Source: Nymphaea colorata | Lineage: Eukaryota; Streptophyta; Magnoliopsida; Nymphaeales; Nymphaeaceae | Assembly (NCBI RefSeq): GCF_008831285.2 | Contig: NC_045138.2 | Span: forward strand, 1,685,143 to 1,749,142 | Direction of reading: 5' to 3' | Length of the DNA: 64,000 bases | Shown: piece by piece, positions 35,901-48,340 of the stretch | How positions within the stretch are numbered: the first letter of the stretch is position 1 | How the letters are laid out: every line of letters starts with the position of its first letter | Notes under the pieces: model-generated | Told to the model about the DNA's origin: nothing | Database searches by the model: none | The model's input: only the letters and a program-made list of their open reading frames with translations | Translations under genes and position numbers: made by a program

Positions 35901-38900
35901 GCTTGGATCTGAGCCAGAAGAGTTGATGCTGGAACTGTAGTACGACTAGGAAATTGTACACGTGAACGCTGTCCACAAGTAATTATATCTGTTAATTTTT
36001 TTCTGAAGGAAAATGTGTACAAGAATCTGCAGCTAAATTCATCTCCTAAACTATAGGAAACAGTACAAACAAGCCCATCCTCTAACTAGACCATTTTAAT
36101 AGTCACCTGTTGTATTAAAAGAAATGGAAACACTTCAAATCAGCTTTCCAACAGGTAGATAAGAGTTTCTAATATGAAGGTAAATTCTGATATCATGCTG
36201 AACCACAACAATATATGAAAAAGAAAAAAAAAATGAAACACAAAAGAAATTCTACACAGCTTACCATGAGTCTTCCTTTACGTAGAAAGACATGGTGTTT
36301 ATTTTAATTTTGCATACTTAAACACGTGAAGCTTCAGTGATGCCCCATAATCAGATTTCTTCTTGTGTGAAATATCTAGTTACTTTTCGTGTGTTTCTGT
36401 ATGTGTGTGTATACAAATAATAGCTTGGAGCACGTGGAAAGGCAAAGTGTATTAATAAAAACCATGCAACAACTCATAATTATCTCATTAGCACATGGAA
36501 AGGCACTCCATTCACAGTTCATATAAGCTTAAGGCCACATAGAACAAATTTAATGAAGCAAACAAGGTGTACCAATAAAAACCATACAGCAATGCCAGCA
36601 AGTTGTAATTGTCTCATTACTATAAGCATTAAGCAAACAAAATGCTATAATGTTCAAAACAGTCCAACTTACTCTTTCATGGATTGAGATTAGCATTGTT
36701 AATAACTATACAAATTGGTTGTCCAAACAGGGGACTGTCCACCAACAATTGCTTAGTCCCGCATGTGGTTCCTTGCTTTACTCCAGGAGCAGATGGACAC
36801 CAAGCACAAGGAGTGAATCAAACTCCATGCTAGTTAATTAGTCAGTTCTTCTAAAAATAGTAAATTAGCAAGATGTCAGCTTTTGTCCATTTGGTGGCTG
36901 CAAAACTTAGCGTGCTAATGGACTAGGCAGTTATTTGTCCAGACTAAGCAAAAACTAGAGCTGGAATGAGCATCAAATTTGTCAGAAAAGAACCTTTTAA
37001 TTTGTGCAAGCATGAATATGTAGCACTGAATAGTGGTAATCTCAAACTGCAACCAAGTGCTCAAATAAGCAAATTCAATGCATTCAAACCAACAAAGACA
37101 AAGTATGTATATCTTTCACAAAGCAATACACAGAATATGGACCATCCATCTGACATATCTAACATTTACTTACCACCAAATCATAATATGCTGCATAATA
37201 TTGAGGAAATTTTCCAGAAGCTCCACCAACAGCAGTTTGTGTTGCATCCAAGAGAAGAAATATCTTCTCTCTGACTGGCAAATCTGACTGTCATAATGAA
37301 GGGTAAGTATCAAGTTTCTCCTCAACATACTTCCAGCATAACAAAAATAGCCAACCAAGAAGCATAGTTTAAGGTGGGAATATGAAAACATGCACTACGA
37401 ACTTTCTACATTTAAAGGTAGAGATCAACCTTTTTCTTGACAATCTTTACCAGCATCTGTAGGACACCCTTATCAATTACCAATCTGTGAATGTGTTCCC
37501 CACAATTATTCATCAACATCTCTAACAACTGCGACAGCAAAAGATGTTTGTTGGTTATACAATATGATGGTGTCCATTAACAACACAGAACATTTTAAGT
37601 AAACACCAAATTTCCTAGTTTATGCAGATGGAGAATGAAGAAAATTTTTCATGCCAATATAACATAAACACATCTATTATATTTGAAGTATACTTCACTG
37701 AAGTTATTTCTTGTTTTCTTAAAATGCCACAGTATCAATCAAGTTTTTAGATGTGTTGGACTGCCAAGTGGGAAGTGTTTTTTTAAGATGACATGTTCCA
37801 GTTCTCCCTTATTGCAAAATCCTTGGGTGCCTAATAAGTCTCCCTCCCTCCTGCTCAGGCCTTAAGGACAAGGAGACATAATTTGGGCATTGAATTAGTG
37901 CTCCTTCACCAATACCTTGTGGAACAATGTAGATTGGTTTCATACTTTCATTTATAAAACATTTTAAAATTTCTGAGAAGCAAAAGGTTTCGTCTTGGAT
38001 CAGGCTCAAAACAAATGCATGTCCTGACAACAATTTAATCTGACTATTGCAATATGGTAACCATACCACCTATGTCACATAGGTACGGGTACGCCATTTT
38101 CTCCAATCTTAGTACGGTGGTATAGTGATAATTATATATTTTTAACTCTAAAAAAAAAATTGATATCATCACATCATTAAGACAATGTTACTTTCATAGC
38201 TCCTACATATAATCTCATAAAAAAACATAAATAGACTTCAACAATGTCTCTTTTATGGTTTGGATTGGTTCAGACCCAAAACCCATCCAAACGTACCCAG
38301 TCGTATCCCGTACTGGTTTTGCTGAAACAGTACGCTAATGACGGTACATTTACGTGGGCCTTCCCCACGTACCACTGTGGCTTAGCATACCACCAATATC
38401 AAAGTTCTGAAAATCTTGCATTTTGATTCTAAAACAGCTTCAAAGAATAAAATCAAGCAAATCTCATGATACTTTCAAATATAACAAAAAAATTCACAGC
38501 ATGCCAGAAAAAGAACATCTGTTCACATACAAACACACATACGTGCTGGAATGTGGGTTTCTAGAATATGAACACTGACAAATATGAGAACTTGTAATGT
38601 GCCCTTCAAAAAGGTTGCATACTCGCCTTATTGATGGGATTGGCATTCCGTATGTCCATAAGCTCTATAATCAAATAATTGTTATTGGTGCAACCAAGTA
38701 TTCACATTTGGTGATTTATGCATGCATTTATATATATATATATATATATATATAGGAAAACAGTAGTTACCAAACACTCATATACCAGACTTAATGGGAA
38801 TTATATATATCATTGATGCCAATAAGATCAGATAGTGGAGATTTATAAAGTGCAGATATAGAAGCCAAACTGTTTTTTCAAGGGTCCGAAACACCCTTCA

Positions 38901-41239
38901 AAGAAGGGGAAGATAGAGAAAATGAGGGAAACAAATGAGTTTCTTTAAGTAAATTCTTTTGTCTTTGCATTTTAACGTCTTGAAAGAACAGCTTGGCTTC
39001 TATATTTACAACTTAATATCTACAACCTGACCTCCTTGGGATTGATGGCCTACATGATTCACATTAAAGTATGGTATATGAGGGTTGGACAACTACCTGT
39101 TTTTTCCTACACACACACACACATATATATATATTGAAATATGTTGGCTGGCAGATGTTGCCGGATGGCTGAATATTCAAAAGGCTGTGGCCAAATTTCT
39201 AAAAACACCATAAACTATCAATATACGATAAACTGTTTTTAGTGCTTCTGTTGCATGGTGTTTTTATGGACAGTTTACAAATATTTTATCATCTGCAGCC
39301 GGTTGATTTCAATTCCTTATATATACTCCACTCATTTTATAGCTTAAGAAGCCTTGTGAATTTCACCATTGTTAGTGCTAGAAAACATTTGAAAACTCAC
39401 ACTTTTATAATGCAAATGTAAGCACAGTTCTGAAAGAAAATAAAAGGAACAGAAAACTGAACAAAAGATGTTTCCACCATAATGAGAATGTGCAGATCAG
39501 CACCATTAGGCCCATCATGCACACATTAGACATGTTCAGCAAACATATATCAACTTGTCATTTCTTTTCAAACATTACATGTATCAGGAACAACACAAGG
39601 ATATGGAACCTGCATTAATATAACAAGGATAGAGATGACATGCATAACTCATTCAGCATAACCTTGAAATTGGGGATGCCATACAAAGATATTGGGATAG
39701 CATAAAGTTTGTAAGACTAGAACCAACCACAACAGCAAGAAGCTGACTATTTTGGTTCTTGCTGCTCAATCGTTTTTTTATTGCCTTGATAACATCTTTA
39801 GCTTTCCTGCTTTCCATAGAAAAGAGAAGGGCAATAATTATAGTCTGCAATATGAAAAGCAAAAACGTCTACAAGCTGAGTTCAGTCAAAAGAAAATAAG
39901 TATCCAACATTCAGAACCAGATTCTCAGAAGTACCAAAACAACACATTCTTAGTAAGCACTGAACTAAAGAATTTACTGTTAGATACTTCATGTAAAAAA
40001 AAAAATTATATCTTTGAGGAGATTTCAGAAATACAAATAAATGGACAGAAAAAGTTGCATAAAAAGTTATACTTGACAAAAGAGAATAAATTCAATGATC
40101 CAGATCATGCTTGGAAGCAATTGACAAGGATGAGGTTCAGGTTAACCACTTGAATAAGAAACAAATTAAATTTGCTTGTATGTTATTCAGTACAATAGAC
40201 TCCAGGAAAATGCGTAAATTCTTTTGTAGGACACATGTGCTACTTTGCTGGAAAAATTCCTGGATACATCAGGTGACCTGCCTATGTGAATGAGAATGTG
40301 AATCAACGATCCACCACATTCCAGTGTAAACTTTCAGGAAATGCTACCTAAGGTTTAGTGAATATCTTTTTGCCACTTCTCAGACATTTGAAAAGGAAAA
40401 CTATAACATTAAGATGGTGTGATAAAGATATGTGACCTCATAAAGTTTTGAGCAGAAGTTGAACTATTCCAGTTCTCTCATCTCAGCAGCTTCAGTAGAG
40501 ATCAAGGAATTAAACAAAACGAAAGTGTGTGAGAAAAAGTGAAGTAATGAACATATTTCAGGTATCAGCCTGTAACTGTATAACAGTCTTCTGCCCAAAC
40601 CTTAGCCTATCTGTTAAGGACCATCCAAATCTCATGATTTTCGAAACAATATGAGATGATCTTTGCTTATATTATGCACCAATTCCCTGTTCGTAGCAAG
40701 GGCCCTTATTTTATAGCTTATTTATTGCCATTTTAGCATTACAGACATCACTTAAACTTACTAGTAAGTAGTTTTAATTGTATAGTCAGTTAAAAAAAGC
40801 AAAATTAAAGCTATTCTAAAACTTTTACTCGATGCTTGGCACTCACTGTATATATTCAACATAATCCCATGAACACCATCTCCATTACATTCTAATTACC
40901 ATGACCAATTCCAGATACATCTAGCTGTGGAATTCAAAATCACAAGAAAGAATAAGACAAAAAAAGAAAAGAGTTCTTTCAGGCAAAGGATGGGAAAGCA
41001 TATCTACAGGATAAGAACATTTGTATAACATATCTGCAATACATTTTGGATGGTGGTTTTTTGTCATTGACTAGAGATATTGCATCAGATTGAGAATTAT
41101 CAATAATTTGTCATCACAGTCCAGAAAAGCAAACATACTCTGGACTATAGCTGGCTTCTTCACATATCTCAATGTTTCTGGCCCAATCAGGTTCTTTCAG
41201 CTTTTCATTAGTTGCCAAACTCACTAGTTGAGCAGACAT
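32992..41239 (-). CDS. TOL5-like: TOM1-like protein with VHS and GAT domains, 9 coding exons
   Basis: Minus-strand exons in transcript order: 41239-41139, 39806-39728, 37528-37430, 37287-37174, 35968-35814, 35673-35598, 35358-35273, 34938-34783, 33328-32992. All have GT-AG ends and consistent phases, giving 400 aa. The VHS domain (about 1-135) starts [19 protein letters not shown] and includes [13 protein letters not shown] and [12 protein letters not shown]. The GAT domain (about 175-265) includes [20 protein letters not shown] and [11 protein letters not shown]. An acidic [14 protein letters not shown] patch, a proline-rich segment with IPPPPAKH, and a C-terminus with [15 protein letters not shown] follow. 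Plant TOLs bind ubiquitinated membrane cargo and start its sorting to the vacuole, replacing ESCRT-0 (family knowledge). Best fit from memory is Arabidopsis TOL5, which is somewhat longer. The exon 2 acceptor CAG|GAAAGC was preferred to one 3 bp upstream because it keeps the family length. Confidence 0.9.
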
Positions 41240-44065
41240 GCTTTCTTGAAGTATTCCAAGCATCAAGATGAAAAAGATAGAAGAGAGCTTGTCAACTGGT
41301 GCTTGCGACTACTTGTGTTTTCCCTGTTTAAGTCAAATTCGGAAACGACTGGAATAAGAACCGACACAAAAAAACAAGGAAGTTAAGCAGCTGCTTGTTA
41401 CCAATTGGAACCAAAAACTCTCTCTGCAAAACTTCAGAAAGAGATTATTACAGTAGGAGATGAAATTGAAGACTAAAAACTGTGACAGAACGTATCCAAA
41501 TAAACTTGCCTTGGAATTTCAAATTGCAAATTCAAGAATACAAACAACAGTGAGAATGAAAAGGGCAAGCCACTGATGCAATTCAAAGGGTGAGAGTACT
41601 AAAGCAAGCTATGCCCATAATACCCAATGCTAATAAAGAAAAAGATACAGTGAAACATTGGTATATAATCTAATTAAAGAAAGCCAAGAAAGCAAGCACT
41701 TGTGATCTTCAATGGTCCTATAAATAACCTCATTCTGATTAACTCACAGTAGACTACCCAAATTTTCCACTTAACTCTTCCAGCAGCACAAAGCTTGCAA
41801 GGCAAGGCATCAAATTCAAAGCTTGGTAGTGTATCAAGTTACCCTCTCTACACTTCAAAAAAATATTGCAGACTAGATTCAAGACGTGCCCACCTTGTGT
41901 CACTGCACCAGCTTCCCAAATTTGGCACACCGATAGGGGTACTGGGTTTGGCAACCTATTAGACATAACCATCTCACATAGAAAAGAAGAAAAAGCAAAA
42001 AAAAGACAAAGAAAAATAATAAAGAAAGATGAAAGTGGAAGAAGAAGAAAAAGCCAAAGCAGAAAATAGGGTGCCTGGGGCCAAGGTCCACCTAGGTGTG
42101 CCTTTGAGTACCAAGGTAGATTTAATATGTCATTAAGACCATCACTAAGGCAAATTAATCTGGATTATATGGGATCAATGTGTACTCTGACTTAATGAGG
42201 GAAATGGCTAAAATGACCTCCATGCTCCCTCCTTCACTCATGTATACAAAAGCTGCCTCATGATCTCATCATGAAAAGCATGTGTGCACCATGGACATGT
42301 ATATGCTATTACTCAACAAGCATTTGGCAGGCATAAACCAGGAATGTTAGGCACAAAACTAACAAACACATAATCTAGATTCTAGATTACTACTAAGTCA
42401 TGGATATAATCTTAACCCTTTGTAAGTTACTCCCTGGACCTCATACCAATAACTTGCTTTCGTCTTTCAAAAATCCTGCATTTTTCTATAATGGAGATGA
42501 GCAATTTCAAAAGAGTTTCTTTTGTCAACATGAGCACCTATTTTTAATGCAGGGTATCCCCATGCCAAAAAAAAAAAAAAAATTGCTTACACGTACTTAT
42601 TAAAATGATGTTAGAGATGATCCAGAACAATTATACTTGAATCCAGAAATAAAGTTAGATACATATCCAAATTTTGTATTCTCATGTTTTAGACCTGAGA
42701 TCTTTCTTGTGGAACTAGGAATATGAACCACCTTCTACACATCTAGAGTAGGATACCATCAATGCCCCTTTTGAATTGCAACTTTGAGAAAAAAAGAACT
42801 AAAGAAGAGTGCAATCCACTTGTTCGATTCAAAGGCAAGAGTTGTAAAACAAAAACAACCATAATGTTCTATGTAAATAAAGAAAAAAAGTGCAAGCAAA
42901 ACACTGGTAAATACAAAACTAATTAAAGGAAAACTAAGAAATCGAGAACTTGCACTCTAGTGGTTTTCTACAAATAACCTCTTTTGATTATCTCACTTGT
43001 TAAACTATTAAACTGATGTTAGAGATAAATCCAGAACAACTATACTCGAATCTAGGAACAAAATTAGATAGATAATTTTTTTTTTCTCGTGTTTTAGTAG
43101 TGGGCCCTTCCTTGCAAGACCTGGAAGAGGAAAAAAACTTCTAGACATCTACAGCAGTATACCATTAATGCTTCCCCTAGTATGTAGCTTTGCAATCTAA
43201 ATCTCTAACTCATGAAGCCTGAACCTCTAGGATCAAGACAGAAGCAGTTCCCCACAATAGCAATAAGTATGGAACTGATTGTCCATGCAAAAAACATGGC
43301 AGCAACAATATACATGGCTACAAAGGGCACAAGTAATGCTCACCAACCAAACCAAAGCGGAAGGAAACCCACAATCTAGAGTTTCACGACTCACCCCAAA
43401 AACAAAGGAAAAAGAAGAAGAAATCTACAGATCTTTAGTTCAAAATCTTCCAACTCTTTGAAGAACTAAATTTTCAAGGTTCAAACCAGATTACTTGCTC
43501 CCAAAAAAAAAAAAATACTAAAATCTAAAGACCAACGGCGCCTCTTACCAGAAACCAAGAAGTTTAATTTTTTTCGGCCAAATGAATCCAAAAAGGAAAA
43601 ATCGGGAAGGGAAAAAAAGTAGAACCAAAAAAGCCTATCAACGAATTCAGAACAGCCATTAATTAAGACACCAAAAACAGAAAGCCTACCGTCTTCAACA
43701 TAACAACAAATATACAATAGGACACCACTAAAGGCCAGAAAACAACACGCATTCAGTCCCACCAATTTAATCTAAGAGAAACCAAAAACCCAAAAGTTCT
43801 GCCTGCATTCTGCAAAGGGATTCAGCACTGGAAGCTCAAACCACAAAAAACACAAAAACAACGCACAAAATAATCAACAAGGCAACAAGTTTTTCATCGA
43901 CAGATGCCTACGAATTCAAACACCGAAACGACTCGAATTCGAGCTCAAAGACTACAGATCAGTTGGACACTCACTTGGTCGAACCCAAATAATGGCTCCA
44001 AAAGAAGACAAAGATCAATTTCTGACCGATTTCAGAGTTCCTTCTGCGCTCTGAGAAAGAGAGAG
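41240..44065 (-). other. TOL 5' untranslated region with leader intron
   Basis: On the minus strand a noncoding exon of about 90 bp (about 44065-43975) ends at a strong donor (CCAA|GTGAGT). A leader intron of about 2.6 kb follows, ending at an acceptor not far upstream of the ATG (candidates around 41330, for example TTAAACAG). No frame within this 2.6 kb resembles a protein. Low-complexity A-rich runs lie near 42550 and 43500. Confidence 0.55.
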
Positions 44066-44094
44066 AAGAGAGATACTTCCCGGACGTTCTTCGT

Positions 44095-44102
44095 TATTTA
44101 TA
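44095..44102 (-). promoter_or_regulatory. TATA box of the TOL gene
   Basis: TATAAATA is read on the minus strand, followed about 30-40 bases downstream by a pyrimidine-rich CTTCTCTCTC tract, a common plant transcription start context. It lies upstream of the inferred noncoding first exon, so its position fits. Confidence 0.55.
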
Positions 44103-45042
44103 CTTGGCTTTCAGCAAGGGAAAGGAAGCATGAGTCCTTTTCCTGTCTCCCTCTTTTTCATTTTCCGCAATTTTTTCTAATTCGGTGTAGATCCTATTTT
44201 ACCAGAATATCCTCACGTTCAACTTAAATTTACAGGGTCCTTTGCTTGTCGAGTACGGTCTACTTTTAGAAGTTGACCGAATTAACCTTCATTTTCCGCA
44301 GTTATACCACCGGATGTCCCTTACCGCATTTGACTCGGTTCATGCATCGGTCCGGACTCGAATCGGCTATGGATGGCTTGACTTAGCTGAGAGAAGCCAA
44401 TATTATTTTATCAAAATTTAAAGTCATGCACATTTCTGAAAATTTTAATATAGATTTTTTTTATTTTTCAAAATTTCAAATTCTCTTGGATCGACATTAC
44501 TTTTTCCAAAAAATGTCATCATTTGCTTCTTTAGATTAATATTAACAAGTTTTACACAAATAGTTGTAGATTGTTCAAAAAAAATAAGCTTCAAAAATAG
44601 ATTCTCACATATATTTGCTTTTCTAAGAGTCGTACCATGACTTATCTTACCACATTCATTTTGTCATTTTTGTGAAACCAATTATACAATTGTATTTACT
44701 ATGTCCAAATAATAGGATTGAAACCATCGCAAAAGTTATATTTTGTGGGTTGGATTTTATAAACAAGCAGGTACGATACCCTTAAACAAAGTTTATTTTG
44801 TAAATATGATTTACACATTAATGGGTTTTTTTAGTTGAATCACATGTATATTGCAATTCGAATGTACTTTATGTCAAATACTGATAGATGACTAGAAGTT
44901 AAAATAGGAAACAGTTCATATGAGCGTTAGTGATGGTTTAGGGTTCAGCAACTATTCTAATGTTTTTAGCAATGACTTATAGTAGTTTTATCATAAATCT
45001 TTAGCAATACAACACCCAACATATTTAAATTATATACATATA
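44103..45042. other. TOL promoter-distal region up to the retroelement
   Basis: This is AT-rich DNA without recognised genes. The LTR retroelement begins about 940 bp upstream of the TATA box and points the same way as the TOL gene (both on the minus strand). Confidence 0.5.
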
Positions 45043-45464
45043 TGTCACGGGTTGACAACTCCGGACCGTGCGGCACGGCAAACTCTCGTCAGTAAGCCGC
45101 AAGCCTTCGCCTCGTTCAAGTGGGCGTAGATCACTTGAACGCTTTCTCGAAAACAAATGACACAAATTTGCACAAAGAGTGTGGAAAGAAAACTCGCAAT
45201 ATATTTCACTTCAGAGAGAAGAGTACATCACGAGGGAAAACAAGTAAGCTATTACACTTTACTTACAAGGATAGCCGAAGCCGCTTACAAAGTTCTCAAG
45301 CCGACCAACCAAAGCTAGGAACTCCAATCTATACACTTGCAAAGGACCTTGGGAGGGTGCTTCTACACAGATGAACACACAAGATTACACCAAGGCCTAA
45401 ACATACACAAAGGAAATCAACTAAACTGAAAACAAAGACTGTACAACCCTGACACAAGGGAACA
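45043..45464 (-). repeat. 3' LTR of the retroelement
   Basis: This is the left LTR in window coordinates, 422 bp. It differs from its partner at scattered positions including GGTT/GGCC near the outer end and CTTCT/CTCTT near the middle. Confidence 0.92.
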
Positions 45465-45478
45465 GGCTCCCCCCTTCA
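45465..45478 (-). other. Polypurine tract
   Basis: Read on the minus strand, GAAGGGGGGAGCC immediately precedes the 3' LTR, the expected position for plus-strand DNA priming. Confidence 0.75.
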
Positions 45479-45499
45479 AAACAAGCGCCGTCCTCGGCG

Positions 45500-46177
45500 C
45501 TAGCTGCTGTGATAGGTCTTCACGTCCAACGAGTAGCACTGCTTCATGCAAAACGCATACTCCCACGTTGGGTCTTGCTCACCTATCCACTTTACTTGGT
45601 ATTTCTTCGGTTCCCCTCGAGAGTTTGCTTTTTGCCGAAGAATCTTCTCCACCCGCCGATCTGTTGCTTGCTTGGTCGGCGATGTTCGCTGCACTGTGAG
45701 GTCTCGTTCTGGGAGGCTTCTGTTAGAGTCTCTGCCCTGCCTTTGTTGAAGAGTGGATACTACCACGGCCTTACCTTTATCCTTCCTTGTTGGGACGGTT
45801 GGGACCATGCAAGGGTACCTCTCGTCCATGATACTTACACTGCGTAAGTGCGGCATCGGTACCATCTTTGATGCGCAGAGGAACTCCATGCCTAGAATCA
45901 TTTGGAAATCATTTGTCTGAACCACTGAGAAGTTGGCCCTTCCCGACCAACCCTCAATCTTCACAACTGCATCTCGGACTATGGCGTAGATCGGTCTTGC
46001 CTCTGAGTTCACTGCCTTCACGCGTGACTCCCCCTTTCCTCGGGTGAGGCCCAATCTCCCGACTTCCTCCTCCGAAATAAAATTGTGCGTGGCTCCCGTG
46101 TTTACCATGGCTATGGTAGGTCTTCCGTTCACCAGAATCTCTATGCACATGAGCTCCGTTGAAGGTGTCGTTGTCAC
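45500..46177 (-). pseudogene. Protease fragment fused to chromodomain-like tail
   Basis: The open frame begins without an ATG (GTG at 46177), in a different frame from gag and overlapping its stop by a few bases. Near the start is a retropepsin-like segment containing MVNTGATHNFI: the catalytic aspartate of the D-T-G triad is replaced by N (AAC at 46100-46102), so the protease should be dead. The usual flap and following strands (NDFQMILGMEFL) are present. About 100 residues later the frame passes directly into RRVEKILRQK...KKYQVKWIGEQDPTWE, which resembles the chromodomain found at the integrase C-terminus of chromoviruses. Everything normally between protease and integrase tail is missing, yet the frame stays open to a stop at 45500. 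Confidence 0.8.
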
Positions 46178-47400
46178 TTCGTTTCCTCCTCTTTTGTCAA
46201 GGCGTGAAGAAGTTGAAGTGCCCCAATTCTGGGCTCTTCCACATATCCACCTTGTAGCGCATTTGCAGATGATCTTGAAGTGCTTGCCTCTATAGCCCTC
46301 GCAGCATTGGCCTGCCCTGTCGGCCTTACTCGCTTTGGGCAGACACGTGCCTCATGCCTTTCCCCACAAACCCAACAAGTTACTTCTCTTGGTGGCCCAT
46401 TGTAATCCCTGCGAAAGAATTGTCTTCCCCCAGTTTGCCTCTGAAATGACGATCCACTTCTGTCTCGTCGCTCCTCCTTACCGTTGTGGTCGGACTCCCT
46501 TGTAGGCTTGAAGGTCTCAGTGTAGCTTTTGCATTGGGTATCTGCCAAGCGCTCGGCTGCCACATATGCTTGCTCCAAAGTCTTCGGGTCTGATTTCTCC
46601 ACATCGGCTTGGGCCTAAGATTGGAGCCCTATGATGAACCAGTTAAGCTTATCCTTTTCTGGCATCTTAGGTACATCCAACATGAGCTTTTGATAGGCTC
46701 TAACATATTCCCGTAAGGAACCTGTCTGTCTCAGGTTCGCCACCATCCGGTAAGTCTGTCTCTCGGCATCCACAGGCATGAAGTACCCCTTCAACTGTTT
46801 ACGGAAGTCGTCAAAAGTAGCGATTGTGCAATCGCCATTCTCAACGTCAAACATCTTCCGCCTCCACCAAGCCACAACATCTCCCTCTAATAACATCGCT
46901 GCGGTCTTGATCTTCAAGTCCTCCTCTACTACGTTTTGCAAGTCCAGGTAGTAGTCTACTTGAAACAGAAAGTTATCGATCGCCCTCGCATCCCGGCTAC
47001 CACTGTACTTCGCCGGACGTTGAACGTCGACCCTACTGGTCCTCTCATGGCTACTGCTGGATGAGCTAATACGTAGCAGTCTCTGATTTGAAGCCCAAAG
47101 TTCAGCAACTTCGTCCTGCAAGGTCTTCACCAAGTCGGAGAGTGAACGGTTCAAGGCCACTGACTCGGCCATCTGTTCCCGCATCAACTTCATCTCCTCC
47201 TTGAATCCCTCAAAGGTCTCGGCGGCAAAGCCGAGGGCTTCCTCATGGGTAGCCACATCTGCGACCAACCTATTCACCGTCTCTTCCAGGTTTCCCTGGC
47301 CACAGTCTGGGCTCGTCTCCCCTTGACGGCCTGGGCTCGCCTCCTCTGGACGGGCCGGTTCCTTGCCTTTGGCACCTCGCAGATTATATGATAATGCCAT
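46174..47400 (-). pseudogene. Retroelement gag with zinc knuckle, broken by a stop
   Basis: The ATG at 47400 opens MALSYNLRGAKGKEPAR. A coiled-coil-like region follows, then the retrotransposon gag core (WWRRKMFDVENGD, FRKQLKGYFMPVDAERQTYR). A TAG at 46615-46617 interrupts the frame after LNWFIIGLQS. The same frame continues with AQADVEKSDPKTLEQAYVAAE and the zinc knuckle CWVCGERHEARVC (C-x2-C-x3-H-x4-C, the form usual in plant chromoviruses), ending at 46174. The stop looks like a one-base G-to-A change of a tryptophan codon. Gag forms the particle and packages RNA. Confidence 0.85.
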
Positions 47401-47482
47401 GGCTCCTTCTTCAACGGCAGCAAGTCGGCGCGACGATCTACACCGGCTCTCCGATTGCTTTCCCAGATTGACCTGAATCTGG

Positions 47483-47494
47483 GCTCTGATACCA
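47483..47494 (-). other. Primer-binding site for initiator tRNA-Met
   Basis: TGGTATCAGAGC on the minus strand is the classic plant retrotransposon primer site complementary to the 3' end of initiator methionine tRNA. It lies 2 bases inside the 5' LTR. Confidence 0.9.
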
Positions 47495-47496
47495 GT

Positions 47497-47918
47497 TGTC
47501 ACGGGCCGACAACTCCGGACCGTGCGGCACGGCAAACTCTCGCCAGTAAGCCGCAAGCCTTCGCCTCGTTCAAGTGGGCGTAGATCACTTGAACGCTTTC
47601 TCGAAAACAAAGGACACAAATTTGCACAAAGAGTGTGGAAAGAAAACTCGCAATATATTTCACTTCAGAGAGAAGAGTACATCACGAGGGAAAGCAAGTA
47701 AGCTATTACACTTTACTTACAAGGATGGCCGAAGCCGCTTACAAAGTTCTCAAGCCGACCAACCAAAGCTAGGAACTCCAATCTATACACTTGCAAAGGA
47801 CCTTGGGAGGGTGCTCTTACACAGATGAACACACAAGCTTACACCAAGGTCCAAACATATACAAAGGAAATCAACTAAAACGAAAACAAAGACTGTACAA
47901 CCCTGACACAGGGGAACA
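47497..47918 (-). repeat. 5' LTR of the retroelement
   Basis: This is the right LTR in window coordinates, 422 bp, same length as its partner. It would contain the element promoter reading toward the TOL gene promoter. Confidence 0.92.
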
Positions 47919-48042
47919 TATATATATAAATATATAATCCAATACAATGGTGATTCTGACATTAAAAAATGAAAAAAATGTGATTGATACTTTTGTTATC
48001 TAATATTAGTTTACATATTTTTTTTTTCTTTGCAGTGTTGCA

Positions 48043-48043
<1 letters not shown>

Positions 48044-48104
<61 letters not shown>
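48044..48104. repeat. (AT)n(GT)n compound microsatellite
   Basis: About 46 bp of AT repeats are followed by about 14 bp of GT repeats. Confidence 0.95.
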
Positions 48105-48340
48105 ATAGGATAAACTTTTATGTTCAAGTTTGGATAAGAAAATCCTTTAGCTTCTCACAACATACTTATTATTGCAAATGAGTCAAGTGATGTGTTTATT
48201 TACATCCACTTATTGCATTGTATCTAGCAGGAAGATGAAAGTGAAAATGACAAGGATTTTAGCTTCTCTTGCTTCTTTCTTTGTCTTCATCAACACGGTA
48301 ATGACTTCGCTTAAGTCAAGTCAAGGACATGGTTTAGGTC

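Larger units (their letters stand above)
45043..47918 (-). mobile_element. Ty3-type LTR retroelement, internally deleted, 2.9 kb
   Basis: Two 422-bp LTRs (45043-45464 and 47497-47918) bound a 2032-bp interior. In element orientation the LTRs start TGTTCCC and end GTGACA. I count about 15 differences between them (about 96% identical). A primer-binding site for initiator tRNA-Met (TGGTATCAGAGC) lies next to the right-hand LTR, and a purine tract (GAAGGGGGGAG) lies next to the left-hand LTR, fixing minus-strand orientation. The interior codes for gag, a zinc knuckle, part of a protease and a chromodomain-like tail. No reverse transcriptase, RNase H or integrase core is present, so it can only have moved with help from another element. 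The flanking DNA is an AT run and shows TATA on each side, too simple to confirm a target duplication. Confidence 0.9.

Noticed and set aside
45509-45847. Plus-strand frames inside the retroelement
   Set aside because: They are complementary to the protease/chromodomain frame and show no family match.
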